Numbered from the stretch's first letter, positions 1-14,283 are shown. The stretch is 64,000 bases of DNA from Rutidosis leptorrhynchoides (GCF_046630445.1 NC_092333.1:714379001-714443000), one strand, 5' to 3'. Translations and numbers: made by a program. The notes: generated by a model not told the origin, from the sequence alone.

Positions 1-255
1 AATGCAGTCTGAGGTTCAGGCGTGTCAGGCAGCTCCGCGAGTGCGGAGGTCTGCTGCCCAAAAGCTCTGCGAGTGCAGAGGATGCAGATTCAAACGAGCT
101 GCAGGCCCAAATTACGCAGGTTCGGTTTTTTTTTTAACACTTATTATAAATACAAAATATTTTTACAAAATACGAAATAATATATTTTTACAAAAATATA
201 GTTTACAAAAATATAGCTTTTTGCTTCTGCGTCCCCGGCAGCGGCGCCAAAAACT
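1..255 (-). mobile_element. 5' leader fragment of a further Athila-like copy, cut by the window edge
   Basis: This stretch matches the 5' leader of RE1 at 39443-39698 with only a handful of differences by eye. It ends in a primer-binding site abutting the LTR that begins at 256. On the minus strand it is the start of the internal region of another Athila-like element lying mostly to the left of the window. It holds two GC-rich palindromes (33-48 and 65-80). No coding sequence is supported here. Confidence 0.8.
232..249 (-). other. Primer-binding site, tRNA-Asp type, of the left Athila copy
   Basis: The minus strand reads TGGCGCCGCTGCCGGGGA, the Athila/Tat-type primer-binding site complementary to the 3' end of a plant tRNA-Asp. 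Six bases separate it from the LTR end. The same 18-mer lies beside the 5' LTRs of RE1 (39675-39692) and RE2 (24765-24782), so the three elements use one primer type. Confidence 0.8.
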
Positions 256-2151
256 TGATGTTATAGCGAGGGGGTACGTAATAGTTATTATTTTACTACG
301 AAATAATATTAAATACGATACAATTTTACACAAGTTATTTATTTATTTAAAGAATGGATATACCTAAACCTTGCTACAACACTTATAGGCAGTGTACCTA
401 ATCGTAGAGTAGTGTAGTTTTTAGTAAGTCCGGTTCGTTCTACAGGAAGCTAATTGAAAACGTACTATATTTTTATACAACCATATTTATATAAATATAT
501 ATAATTATATATAGGTAGTATTATTATTATTATAAAAAGGGGGTTTTACCGTTTAATGACCGGTTTGTCTATTTTATATTTTTAGGTGTAAAGATAAATG
601 ACAATAATTAAAGTGCGTAAAATAAATAACGATAAATAAAATGCGATATATAAAATTGCGAGTAATAAAATGACGTTAAATAAAAGTACGATGAAATATG
701 AAATAAAAGTATTATGCTTATTTAAACTTCCGTAATCATGATGTTTGACGTTTTAATTTTAATTTATTTCTCTGGGTTAATTGTCCTTTGTCCTGGTTTA
801 TTTGATACCTATCTGGTTTTTGTCCATAATAGTCCATCGGTCATAATTATAAAATGCTCATCAAATTAACCTTATTCCCGAAGTTAAATATTCCAACTAA
901 TTAGGGATTCGAACTGTAACAAGGTTTTAATACTTTGTTAATAATTACACCAGGTTATCGACTTCGTGTAATCCAAGGTTTTAATAGTTTGTTAACAATT
1001 ACATCAATTATCCTTGTATGTAATCCACCCCTGTTTTAATGAGATATGAATATTAATTTACCCACTTGATCAGAATGAATAATCAATTACCCAACCCAAA
1101 TAATTAATTAAATGATTATAAAAGATGTCGTATAAACGTCACTAAATAGAACATACATAATCATTTTAATAATTATTAGATTAACTAATTTGAAGATAGG
1201 TTCGACAGGTTCCAATGAGTTGTCATTCGATTAGACAATACCCCCTATCTATTAATAGTCAATAGTCCAATATCCACAAGTGTCGGTCTTTTATCCAAAC
1301 CTTAATTATGGTACAAAATCTAATAACCCCGTCTTAATATTTAGTCTATCATCACGATTACTTTGGCTCAAATAAGCATAATATTAACTTAGTTACGATA
1401 CATTAATTTAAAAAGGAAGAACATAGCTTACAGTGATTATTTATCGCGTAGCGTTACACGGACAGAGTTTCGACTTTAAAACCCGTAAAACATTCTTACA
1501 ATAACCTTATTATTATTAACTTAAAATTATAATTACAATTATAAAATATAAATATAAATATAAACTGAGATAGATAGATAGAAATGGGGTCTGGATTTCG
1601 GCAGAATTCGTTGGCTTTTATAGGGGAAATTGTGTCAGGGCTGCTCCGCGATCGTGGAGTTTTAAGCCTTCACAGCTCCGCAATCGTAGAGATTCTGATT
1701 CCAGCTCACAAACTTTTGGCCATTTGCTTGTCGACATAATTAATAAATATATATATAATTTATATAATTATTTATATATTATATTATATTCTTGTGCATA
1801 GTTGACTTGTACTTTTAGCTCTGTTGACTCGCGCGTTGATGCTCAGTTCATGTCTCAGTTCCAGATTTTCGAACGTCCTTTCGTACGCTTAGATATCTTG
1901 TACTTTACATTTCGCGGCTTGTACTCTTGTCAATTTTAGACGTTTCTTATCAATAAATTGAACCACTTGGATTGTACTTTGTACTTTTGAGCTTTTTGGT
2001 CGTTTGCGTCTTCAAATCGTCGTTTTCTTCTTTTTTCTTCGCACTTATTTATTTAAACGATTATTACATAAAAATAGAACAATAGTAACTAAAAGTTTTA
2101 CATATTCAAAGGATATTGTGCCTAAATATATGTTCATTTGGAGCACTATCA
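256..2151 (-). repeat. LTR shared by RE1 (as 3' LTR) and the left Athila copy (as 5' LTR)
   Basis: It begins TGATGTTATAGCG and ends GCACTATCA on the plus strand, so it has TG...CA ends, and is about 1.9 kb long. A primer-binding site lies on its left, while on its right lies the polypurine-side sequence of RE1. One LTR therefore serves two internal regions. About 735 bp match the truncated right LTR at 39699-40430 at roughly 98% by eye. A palindrome pair lies at 1644-1659 and 1676-1691. It is homologous to, but clearly diverged from, the RE2 LTR. Confidence 0.8.
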
Positions 2152-4605
<2,454 letters not shown>

Positions 4606-5724
4606 TTAGGTAACTATGGTGTTGAAATTGTGGTTAACTTCATTGTCAATTTCTCTTGGACCATAATCAACTTGCATATCTGTGACTTTTGCTTTAAGCC
4701 ATTGGTCGGATTCCTGTGTAATATCCACAAATTCAACTAGTTTCGCCTTTTCTTTGGGCGATAGATTGGATACTAACCGGTTACATAACTTAAAGTTCCC
4801 CATGGTTCTAGCATCGCGAATTCGTTTAATATGTTTCTTCATTGAACTATTAATAACGGGGTCATTTAATTTCGTATCAACAACGGGGTTCTTTGTTAGC
4901 AGGTCATCATTAGGTGTTACTTCATTTTCCCCACACTTAGGCGTTTTATTATTGTTAAGCACTACCGTTGGAGTTGGTAAAACAACATGGTTCTTACCAA
5001 TCGTTTTTGTTGGTTCAACGGTTTTGGTTAGTGGAGATTTAGACTTTCGACTCACAAAGGTGATCAATTTTTCATCATTGCTAAGTGTCTTTCTACCTTT
5101 TCTTACATCAAATAACGCCCCGGTAGACGCTAAGAATGGTTGACCTAAAATTAGAGGAATGTTTGGGTCCTCTTCTATGTCAATGACAATAAATTCGACT
5201 AAAAAGGTTAAATTACCCACTTGAACGGGTAGGTTGTCAGCAATTCCAACTGGGTGCCTAATGGTTTGATCAAAGAGTCGAACACTCATTTTCGTTAGAC
5301 TTAGCTCACCTACTCCTAATCTCTTATATAATGAAAGAGGCATAACACTCACACTCGCACCTAAATCTGCTAGTGCATCATACATGACACAATCACTAAG
5401 TAGACAAGGAACAATAAATTCACCCGGATCACCCAACCTTGGTGGAGGTTTTGGTGGATCTGTCTTTACCGGGTTTACTTTTACTGTTTTTGTTTCTTGC
5501 ACTTTCTTATTCTTCTTCTTCTTTACAGAGGTATCACAAACTTTATTACCTATTACTTGCTCATACTCAACTCCTTTTCTTGGAAACGGGATGGGTGGTC
5601 TATATGGTGCCACCACTAGCTTTACATACTCGGGTGGTGGTGGTGGCGTAACTTCTTCATTGTTACTCACATCTAAAACCTTCCCATCTTCTGATGATGG
5701 TTTTTCAGAATTTGTTGACACCAT
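4606..5724 (-). CDS. RE1 gag-C/protease-like ORF (372 aa)
   Basis: The ORF encodes a Pro-rich N-terminal part with a PYRPPIPFP motif near residue 42 and a basic Lys-rich stretch. A retropepsin-like domain follows, opening with GDPGEFIVPC and carrying the DLGAS active-site motif, then ILGQPFL, typical of Athila proteases. It is much closer to the second, post-integrase protease-like domain of the RE2 polyprotein than to RE2's first one. Retropepsins cleave gag-pol in the particle. Here the domain lies directly downstream of gag with no polymerase. It is part of a fossil element, and function is inferred from the motif only. Confidence 0.75.
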   Translation of the reverse strand: MVSTNSEKPSSEDGKVLDVSNNEEVTPPPPPEYVKLVVAPYRPPIPFPRKGVEYEQVIGNKVCDTSVKKKKNKKVQETKTVKVNPVKTDPPKPPPRLGDPGEFIVPCLLSDCVMYDALADLGASVSVMPLSLYKRLGVGELSLTKMSVRLFDQTIRHPVGIADNLPVQVGNLTFLVEFIVIDIEEDPNIPLILGQPFLASTGALFDVRKGRKTLSNDEKLITFVSRKSKSPLTKTVEPTKTIGKNHVVLPTPTVVLNNNKTPKCGENEVTPNDDLLTKNPVVDTKLNDPVINSSMKKHIKRIRDARTMGNFKLCNRLVSNLSPKEKAKLVEFVDITQESDQWLKAKVTDMQVDYGPREIDNEVNHNFNTIVT

Positions 5725-5967
5725 ATTAACATTCTCATTCCGAGGATTTACTTCAGTATTACTCAGTAGCTTTCCTTATTCCCTCTCACTCATCATGCTA
5801 GCAAGAGTACCTACGTGTTTTTCTAGATTCAAAATGGAAGCTTGTTGAGTTCTTAATGACTGATCAAACCTCTCATTCGTTTGGGTTTGAGTAGTAATAA
5901 ATTGTGTTTGAGATTCCATTAGCTTTGCCATCATTTTTTCTAGATTTGACTTTTTCTCTTCGGTTTG

Positions 5968-6871
5968 TTATGGTGGTTTATACAAGCCAGGTCTTTGTTG
6001 ATTGAAAGTGTTGTTTTGAGTTGGTTGGTTATTCAGACCTTGTTGATTATACGAGTTATTGTTGAGTCCACTTGAATTGTAAAGAATGTTTTGATTTCGA
6101 TTAAAGTTTGGCCTTGGCGGTTGATAATTATTTTGATAATTATTTCCCGGCCTTTGATTCATGTATGAAACATTCTCACGTTGTTCCATCGTTTGCTCGA
6201 TGTGACAATATTTCGTTAAGTGTGTTCCACCGCATTGCTCACAACTGATTAGTATTGCGTGAATATTTTTAGTCATCTTTTCCATTCGTCTCTTGAAAGC
6301 ATCTATTTTTGCGGAAACGGAATCAAAGTCATGGCTAGAATCGGCTCTAGCCGCTTTAGATGAACGAAAAATATCTTTTTCCTGGTGCCACTCATGCGAG
6401 TGGGAGGCTGTGTTATCAATAATTTTGTAAGCTTCAGTTGCGGTTTTCTTCATAATGGAACCACCAGCTGTTATGTCGATGTCTTTTCGTGTAGCAACGT
6501 CGCATCCTTGGTAGAATATTTGTACTATCTGATAAGTATCTAAACCGTGCTGAGGACATCCTCTCAACAACTTTCCGAATCTTTTCCACGCCTCATATAG
6601 AGTTTCATTTGGCTTTTGTGTGAACGTAACTATTTCTCCTTGAAGTCTCACGACTTTAGATGCCGGAAAGAATTGTTTAAGAAAATTTTCAACTAAAACA
6701 TCCCATGTGTCAATCGCCCCTTCAGGTAACGATTCTAACCAATCTTTGGCTTCTCCCTTTAAAGTCCAGGGAAATAACATGAGATATATCTGTTCATCCT
6801 CAACTTCTCGGATTTTAAATAGAGTACAGATCATATTAAAGGTACGAAGATGTCCATTTGGATCTTCTTTT
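5968..6871 (-). mobile_element. RE1 gag, main part, left of the RE3 insertion
   Basis: It encodes a Retrotrans_gag-type domain ([40 protein letters not shown]) and a CCHC-like knuckle beginning CEQCGGTHLTKYC, followed by an Asn/Gln-rich tail. It is nearly the same as residues 170-460 of the RE2 polyprotein. The RE3 insertion abuts at 6872, and the rest of gag continues at 38110. Gag would form the particle shell and bind RNA. The element is a broken fossil. Confidence 0.8.
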
Positions 6872-8976
6872 TGAAATGTCCCGTTCTTATTGATTAAAAA
6901 TGTTCCATATTAATTGATTTCGTTGCGAGGTTTTGACCTCTATATGAGACGTTTTTCAAAGACTGCATTCATTTTAAAACAAACCATAACCTTTATTTCA
7001 TCAATAAAGGTTTAAAAAGCTTTACGAAGATTATCAAATAATGATAATCTAAAATATACTGTTTACACACGACCATTACATAATGGTTTACAATAGAAAT
7101 ATATTACATCGACATATGTTTCTTGAATACAGTTTTTACATAATATCATACAAACATGGACTCCAAATCTTGTCCTTATTTTAGTATGCAACAGCGGAAG
7201 CTCTAAATATTCACCTGAGAATAAACATGCTTTAAACGTCAACAAAAATGTTGGTGAGTTATAGGTTTAACCTATATATTATCAAATCATAATAATAGAC
7301 CACAAGATTTCATATTTCAATACACATCCCATACATAGAGATAAAAATCATTCATATGGTGAACACCTGGTAACCGACATTAACAAGATGCATATATAAG
7401 AATATCCCCATCATTCCGGGACACCCTTCGGATATGATATAAATTTCGAAGTACTAAAGCATCTGGTACTTTGGATGGGGTTTGTTAGGCCCAATAGATC
7501 TATCTTTAGGATTCGCGTCATTAGGGTGTCTGTTCCCTAATTCTTAGATTACCAGACTTAATAAAAAGGGGCATATTCGATTTCGATAATTCAACCATAG
7601 AATGTAGTTTCACGTACTTGTGTCTATTTTGTAAATCATTTTTAAAACCTGCATGTATTCTCATCCCAAAAATATTAGATTTTAAAAGTGGGACTATAAC
7701 TCACTTTCACAGATTTTTACTTCGTCGGGAAGTAAGACTTGGCCACTGGTTGATTCACGAACCTATAACAATATATACATATATATCAAAGTATGTTCAA
7801 AATATATTTACAACACTTTTAATATATTTTGATGTTTTAAGTTTATTAAGTCAGCTGTCCTCGTTAGTAACCTACAACTAGTTGTCCACAGTTAGATGTA
7901 CAGAAATAAATTGATAAATATTATCTTGAATCAATCCACGACCCAGTGTATACGTATCTCAGTATTGATCACAACTCAAACTATATATATTTTGGAATCA
8001 ACCTCAACCCTGTATAGCTAACTCCAACATTCACATATAGAGTGTCTATGGTTGTTCCGAAATATATATAGATGTGTCGACATGATAGGTCGAAATATTG
8101 TATACGTGTCTATGGTATCTCAAGATTACATAATATACAATACAAGTTGATTAAGTTATGGTTGGAATAGATTTGTTACCAATTTTCACGTAGCTAAAAT
8201 GAGAAAAATTATCCAATCTTGTTTTACCCATAACTTCTTCATTTTAAATCCGTTTTGAGTGAATCAAATTGCTATGGTTTCATATTGAACTCTATTTTAT
8301 GAATCTAAACAGAAAAAGTATAGGTTTATAGTCAGAAAAATAAGTTACAAGTCGTTTTTGTAAAGGTAGTCATTTCAGTCGAAAGAACGACGTCTAGATG
8401 ACCATTTTAGAAAACATACTTCCACTTTGAGTTTAACCATAATTTTTGGATATAGTTTCATGTTCATAATAAAAATCATTTTCCCAGAATAAAAACTTTT
8501 AAATCAAAGTTTATCATAGTTTTTAATTAACTAACCTAAAACAGCCCGCGGTGTTACTACGACGGCGTAAATCCGATTTTACGGTGTTTTTCGTGTTTCC
8601 AGGTTTTAAATCATTAAGTTAGCATATCATATAGATATAGAACATGTGTTTAGTTGATTTTAAAAGTCAAGTTAGAAGGATTAACTTTTATTTGCGAACA
8701 AGTTTAGAATTAACTAAACTATGTTCTAGTGATTACAAGTTTAAACCTTCGAATAAGATAGCTTTATATGTATGAATCGAATGATGTTATGAACATCATT
8801 ACTACCTCAAGTTCCTTGGATAAACCTACTGGAAATGAGAAAAATAGATCTAGCTTTAAAGGATCCTTGGATGGCTTGAAAGTTCTTGAAGCAGAATCAT
8901 GACACGAAAACAATTTCAAGTAAGATTTCCACTCGAAATAAGTTTGTTATAGTTATAGAAATTGAATTAAAGTTTG
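6872..8976 (-). repeat. RE3 3' LTR, first part (split by RE2)
   Basis: This matches 34671-36776 of the right LTR almost base for base. RE2 interrupts it after GTTTG (8972-8976), and the rest of the LTR follows RE2 at 26781. No gene is supported in it; the small frames near 7.6 kb are paralleled in the other LTR and are not coding. Confidence 0.92.
8972..8976. repeat. RE2 target-site duplication, left copy (GTTTG)
   Basis: GTTTG directly precedes RE2 and is repeated directly after it at 26776-26780. The uninterrupted RE3 right LTR has a single GTTTG at 36772-36776, which is the empty site. Confidence 0.95.
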
Positions 8977-10860
8977 TGATGTTTCGCGAGGTGGTATATA
9001 AAATAGCTTATATTTTAACTTGGAAAATACTATTAAATACGATACAATTTTACACAAGATATTTATTTATTTAGAGAACGGATATACTTAAACCTTGCTA
9101 CAACACTTATAGGCAGTGTACCTAATCGTACAGTAGTGTAGTTTTTAGTAAGTCCGGTTCATTCCACAGGGAATCTTTTTAAACAAAGCTTAACGCTATA
9201 TTAGTTTAGTTTTATAAAAATACAAATATATATATATAAGTAATATTATTATTATAAAGGGGGGTTTTTACCGTTTAATGACCGGTTTGTCGATTTTAAA
9301 ACTTTAGTCGCAGTTAAAACCAAATGTAAAATATTAAAAATAAATACAAGACTTAAATTAAAGCATAAAGTAAATAACGATAATGAAATTGCGAATAATA
9401 AAAGTGCGATAAAATAAACTTGCGATAATTAAAAAGTACGATAATTAAAAGTGCAATTAAATACAATAACAATAAAAATGCGATAATTAGAAGTGCAATT
9501 AAATATAAAATAAAGGAAATTAAATATGAAATAAAAGAATTATGCTTATTTAAACTTCCGTAATCATGATGTTTGACGTGTTGATTTTAGTTTTATGCCC
9601 ATGGGTTAATTGTCCTTTGTCCTGGATTATTTAATATGTCCATACGGATTTGTCCATAATAGTCCATCAGTCATAAATATAAAGAGCGAAAGCCTTCGTC
9701 AAATTATTCTTATTCCCGAAGTCAAATATTCCAACTAATTGGGGATTCGAATTGTAACAAGGTTTTAATACTTTGTTTAATGAATACACCAGGTTATCGA
9801 CTGCGTGTAAACCAAGGTTTTACTACTTTGTTAACAATTACACCAATTACCCTTGAATGTAATTCACCCCTGTTTCAACAAGTTTATTAACTATTAATCC
9901 AGTTCCGTATCCGGTAAAATGAATAATTATTGGTATTTATAGATATCCCGCCCACCGTACCCAGTCAAGCGTATGTGGTTATATATAAATACGTCGAATT
10001 ATAAGTTTGTATATTAAATTAACAAGGTATTGTTTAGTTAATATAAAACCCATTAATAGCTCATAGTCTAATTTCCACAAGTGTCGTTCTTTTGTCCAAA
10101 CCCCAATTATGGTACAAAGCCCAATTACCCAATTTTAGTAATTAGCCCAACATCATGATTACTTCGGATTAAATAAGCATAATAATAACTTAGCTACGAG
10201 ACATTAATATAAAAAGGTTGAACATAACTTACAATGATTAAAAATAGCGTAGCGTTACACGGACAGAATTTCGATTTACACCCTTACAACATTCGCTAAC
10301 ATACCCTTATTATTAGAATTATAATTAAAATTAAAATATAAATTATAAATATATATATATATATATTTTACGTATGAATGAGGAGAAGAAAAGATAGATG
10401 ATTTGCGATCAGAATTCGGTTGCTTTTATAGGGATTTTCGACTTTAGGGGCTCCGCGACTCGCGGCATTTTTGCCTTCAAACTCCGCGAGTCGCGGAGAA
10501 TGAAATTACAGCTCACAACTTGGAGTCTTTCTCTGCCGACGGTTTTTATTATTTATTATAATATATAAATAATTATAAGAATTATCTTTGCGTACAATTT
10601 AATATCTTGTACTTTGCGTTTTGAATCTTGTACTCTTGTAATTTCGAGACGTTTCTTATCAATAATTGGAACCTTTTTGATTGTCTTTTGTACTTTTGAG
10701 CTTTTTGGTCGTTTGCGTCTTCAATTCGTCGAATCTGTCTTTTGTCTTCACCTTTTATTATTTAAACGAATATCTCTTGTAAATAGAACAATTGCAACTA
10801 AAAACTTGTCTTTCTTGAGGAATAATGCTATGAAATATATGTTCGTTTTTAGCATTATCA
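8977..10860 (-). repeat. RE2 3' LTR (left)
   Basis: It begins TGATGTTTCGCG and ends TTAGCATTATCA on the plus strand. It is nearly identical to 24791-26775 but about 100 bp shorter. It holds a palindrome pair at 10451-10465 and 10482-10498. The sequence just right of it (10861-10880) should contain the polypurine tract; only a weak purine-rich AAGTGTGGAAATA is seen on the minus strand. Confidence 0.92.
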
Positions 10861-12930
10861 AATATTTCCACACTTGAGCGTTGCTTGTCCTCAAGCAATA
10901 TTGTCTTGAAATACTAGAATCACTTCTTTATTCTTCACACTTTGTTCATCAGTGATTTCTATACGGCGGTATAAACAATGATAGTAACGATATGGTTTAC
11001 AGTCCCACATGACTATAAAAATTTAGATCCATTAAGAAAATTGGATCTTTATGAAAACATTTGATCTTTTGAAAATTAAATCTAGTTTTTACCCGAGATA
11101 AGTTTTCCGGAATAACCCTTTACCGGTGTTTGCAAAATATTTTTGTGGGTTTGGTGGGTTTCAGTTTTGAAAATTTTAGCTCAAAACTTATGGTTTTGTG
11201 TCACCCACTTGCTAACCTTGTATTTGGAAAGCAACACGTCCAGTTTACTTGTCCCATATATTACTTTTCGGTAAACTACCGTCCGGTTGTAAAGGAAAGC
11301 GTTGAACAAGCAACTGTTAAGGCAATGTCCCCTGACATGCTTTTAATTATGGTCTATAACATGTCGGACGCAATTACTATCCTTGGTAGGAGCAATAGTA
11401 AAGCTCACCCTTATAATTTTTCGGTATGGCACAAGGTCCTGTCTTTGACCACTATGAAACCACCGTTCTTACGGTTGACACCCGTTTTAGTTCAGGTGAC
11501 CTAATGAATTCCAGGTGAATTCCTAGGATTTTACGTTCAATGGTAATGAACGCATTGAAAATAGGGTTTTCAGAAAACAAATCGGTTTGTAATTTTGATC
11601 AAAATATTTTCTCGTTCAAGCTCGAGTTTAGATATCATTGAATTCCATGAGTTTGAATTCTCAATCTTTAAGGTCAATCTCTAGGATTGAGTAATATCAG
11701 GCTTAAAAGCTGATTTTTGATCTTTTAAGGAGATTATCCTTTCTGGGGATCTGATTCATTAGTCTTATCAAGCTAATTTGCATGGTGCCCCCCCATTGTA
11801 CGAGATAAATCCTTCTCATGGTTAGGATAAATCTGACCACTTGGCGACCCTGTTTAATGCTGAGGTCCGTGGATTTCCTGCTGATTTTAGTGATGACTTT
11901 TCTGGATTTTTCGTCAACCTACAGCTGGTCTGGATGACAACTTCATGACCTAAATCAAGAAGCGCGTGTCTTTTTCGGAAGACTTTACTTCCTTTTAATG
12001 ATGGAATTGATTCATCGTGTAGATCCATCTTTTCTTTTCTTTCATCGGGTAAAACAGTTTAGTTTAGTCCGAAGCAAAAGTATTTTCAGTTATTTGTTAC
12101 AGATATATGTGACATATGTTTAAGATAACTTGGTAAATTTTCCCACACTTGGCTTTTATTTTCCTTTTTATCGTCCTCTATTCCATTTTAAATGAATTTT
12201 AACATTTTGATTTGTTTCTCAATTTATGTCCTTTCCGAGGTTACAATAATTTCGGTGTTAAAACCTAGTTTTATCGTTCATAAATATGTATAAACATGAT
12301 TTTGAGTTCATTTAATTGAAAATTTTGAAAAATTTTACTAGAATTAGGTAGTCAGTATATAAGACTAGGGCTGTTCTTTATTATCAGAGAGCACTAGATT
12401 CTAATACAACTACTGCTTTACTAGTATTTTTAATGGTAACCAAGTGTATAAAGTAAAAATTTTTTAAAATCCGAAAGAATTTAACCCCTTCCCACACTTA
12501 AGATCTTGCAATGCCCTCATTTGCAAGAAATCAGTAACAATTTAAATTATTGAGGGTGATTTGTGTGAAAATGATTAAATTTTACCAAAGTTTCCAAATA
12601 TATTGGCGTTTGTTTGCTGAATGATAAATGGTGCACATCATTTGTTTATTCCGTCTTGTTGTTATTTCACAATATTTTGCATCTTGTCGTCAAAATTATT
12701 GCTTTTGCTGAACTTAATGCCAGTCTTTGAAAATGCGTTGTTTTACCCTGTTGTGTACATAAGATAAACTGCAAACATATATACATATTTTTGAAGTTTG
12801 GTATATTACCCCACATTCAAAAATTATTAAAATCTAAGAATAAAAGTTAGATAATTATAAAAATGATTACAATATTAACAAAAGTATTAAACGTATCAAT
12901 AATTACAAATTACAAAAAAAAATAAGTATA
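10861..12930 (-). other. RE2 3' non-coding region
   Basis: About 2 kb lie between the env-position ORF and the 3' LTR. It is collinear with RE1 2152 to about 3960, so it is conserved between two diverged Athila families. It includes the recurring purine-rich AAGTGTGGGAA motif (minus strand) at about 10867, 12140 and 12490. The open frames here (for example near 11.13-11.5 kb) are not matched to any family and are not supported as genes. Confidence 0.6.
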
Positions 12931-14283
12931 CTAGGGATGATACTGGTACCAATAGGAGTTCCAGGCATAACCATAGGTGCTATAGAATGCTTCGGCAGGG
13001 TTATACGTAGGATATGGTGGCTGCATCTCTATAGACCAGGGAGGGAAGATGGGTTTCGGTGTAGGAATATAGTTTCTACCTATATGTTGGCAATGAGCTA
13101 TGATTTGGTTCTGATGAACTTGCCAATCTTCAAATGCTCTCTGTCTAGCATTTTCGTATTCCTGAGAAGCTATAAACCTTTGCATTTCTTGCATCTCATT
13201 CCCCCCTCCTACATTACCTTGCTGTTGGTTTCTCTCCACCTGTGGATGTCTGCCATGGTATTGTACTGCGGCGTTATTTCGCCTCTTCAAAACTTTCGCA
13301 CCATGGTATACATTTAAACCTATAGTATCGCGGGGTTCCGGTTCTTCTACTAATAATCCCCCCCGACTTATATCCACACCGAGATATTCACCAATCAAAG
13401 TAATAAAAATACCACCTCCTATTATGCTATGCGGTCGCATCCCCCGAACCATAGCTGATAAATAATAACCCACACAATATGGTATACTTACAGCGCTTTG
13501 TGGGTCTCGAATACACATATGGTAAAACAAATCCTGTTCATTTACTTTTTCCTTGTTCTTACCCCTTTGTGTAATCGAATTAGCTAAAAACCTATGAATC
13601 ACTCTTAATTCGGCTCTATCTATATCCAAATAAGAGTAATTTCCCCCTTTGAAACGGTGATGGCTTGTCATTTGACTCCACACACCGTGTTTATCAAAAT
13701 TTTCATCTATCTTTCTACCGTTTAGTATCAACCCTCTACAATCGGCAGATGCTAACTCCTCAGGCGTATATATACGTAAAGCCTGAGCCATGTCTAGTAA
13801 AGACATGTGGCGCATCGACCCTCCTAACAAAAATCTAATAAATGATCGGTCGGTTAAACTAGATACCCGATCATTTAATTCTATACTATATAACAATTCT
13901 TCACACCATACTTTATATACAGGTCTACGCATGGTGAATAAACGTACCCAGTCATTAAAAGTGGAATTACCATACCTCTGTACAAGTAATTCTCTAATTG
14001 GCCCGGCCAATTCTACAGCTTCTAAGGGTCCCCATTCTATGACCCTCGGTACCTCAACAACCTTAGAATGAAGAGTATGCAAACCCCTTTGATATTTTGG
14101 ATAATCTATCCAAAGTCTGTCAAATCTCAGGTTCGGGTGCAACTCTTCCAAGTGCATATCAGAAAAGGTCATGACTGGATGAGGTATATCCTGCTTGTAG
14201 TAGTTATCCACCTCCTGTTGTTCCGCATTCTCAGCAGGAGCATTGCGGGCTTGGGATGAAGATTCACCCCTTTCAGTCTGCAA
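12931..14283 (-). CDS. RE2 env-position ORF (about 450 aa, ATHILA ORF1-like)
   Basis: A long open frame in the position where Athila elements carry their third, env-like ORF. The text is globular in the first 330 residues (for example WVRLFTMRRPVYKVWCEEL, RFLLGG, IGGGIFITLIGEYLGVD). It then becomes rich in Gln, Asn, Pro and Tyr, with a C-terminus rich in aromatic residues. From memory it resembles the ATHILA ORF1 / plant transposon protein families; I see no clear signal peptide or membrane segment. The frame does not start with ATG: its first codons follow a consensus splice acceptor (TATTTTGCAG then ACTGAAAGG), and the first internal Met is about residue 38. This fits expression from a spliced RNA, as proposed for env-like genes of this lineage. 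Its role is unknown. Confidence 0.65.
   Translation of the reverse strand: MQTERGESSSQARNAPAENAEQQEVDNYYKQDIPHPVMTFSDMHLEELHPNLRFDRLWIDYPKYQRGLHTLHSKVVEVPRVIEWGPLEAVELAGPIRELLVQRYGNSTFNDWVRLFTMRRPVYKVWCEELLYSIELNDRVSSLTDRSFIRFLLGGSMRHMSLLDMAQALRIYTPEELASADCRGLILNGRKIDENFDKHGVWSQMTSHHRFKGGNYSYLDIDRAELRVIHRFLANSITQRGKNKEKVNEQDLFYHMCIRDPQSAVSIPYCVGYYLSAMVRGMRPHSIIGGGIFITLIGEYLGVDISRGGLLVEEPEPRDTIGLNVYHGAKVLKRRNNAAVQYHGRHPQVERNQQQGNVGGGNEMQEMQRFIASQEYENARQRAFEDWQVHQNQIIAHCQHIGRNYIPTPKPIFPPWSIEMQPPYPTYNPAEAFYSTYGYAWNSYWYQYHP

Noticed and set aside
7618-7881. 87-codon plus-strand frame also present at 35418-35654
   Set aside because: Both lie at the same place in the two RE3 LTRs; the repetition reflects the LTR pair, not a gene family.
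12931-14283. Calling the RE2 third ORF a true envelope glycoprotein
   Set aside because: No signal peptide or clear membrane segment is visible; position alone is not evidence of envelope function.
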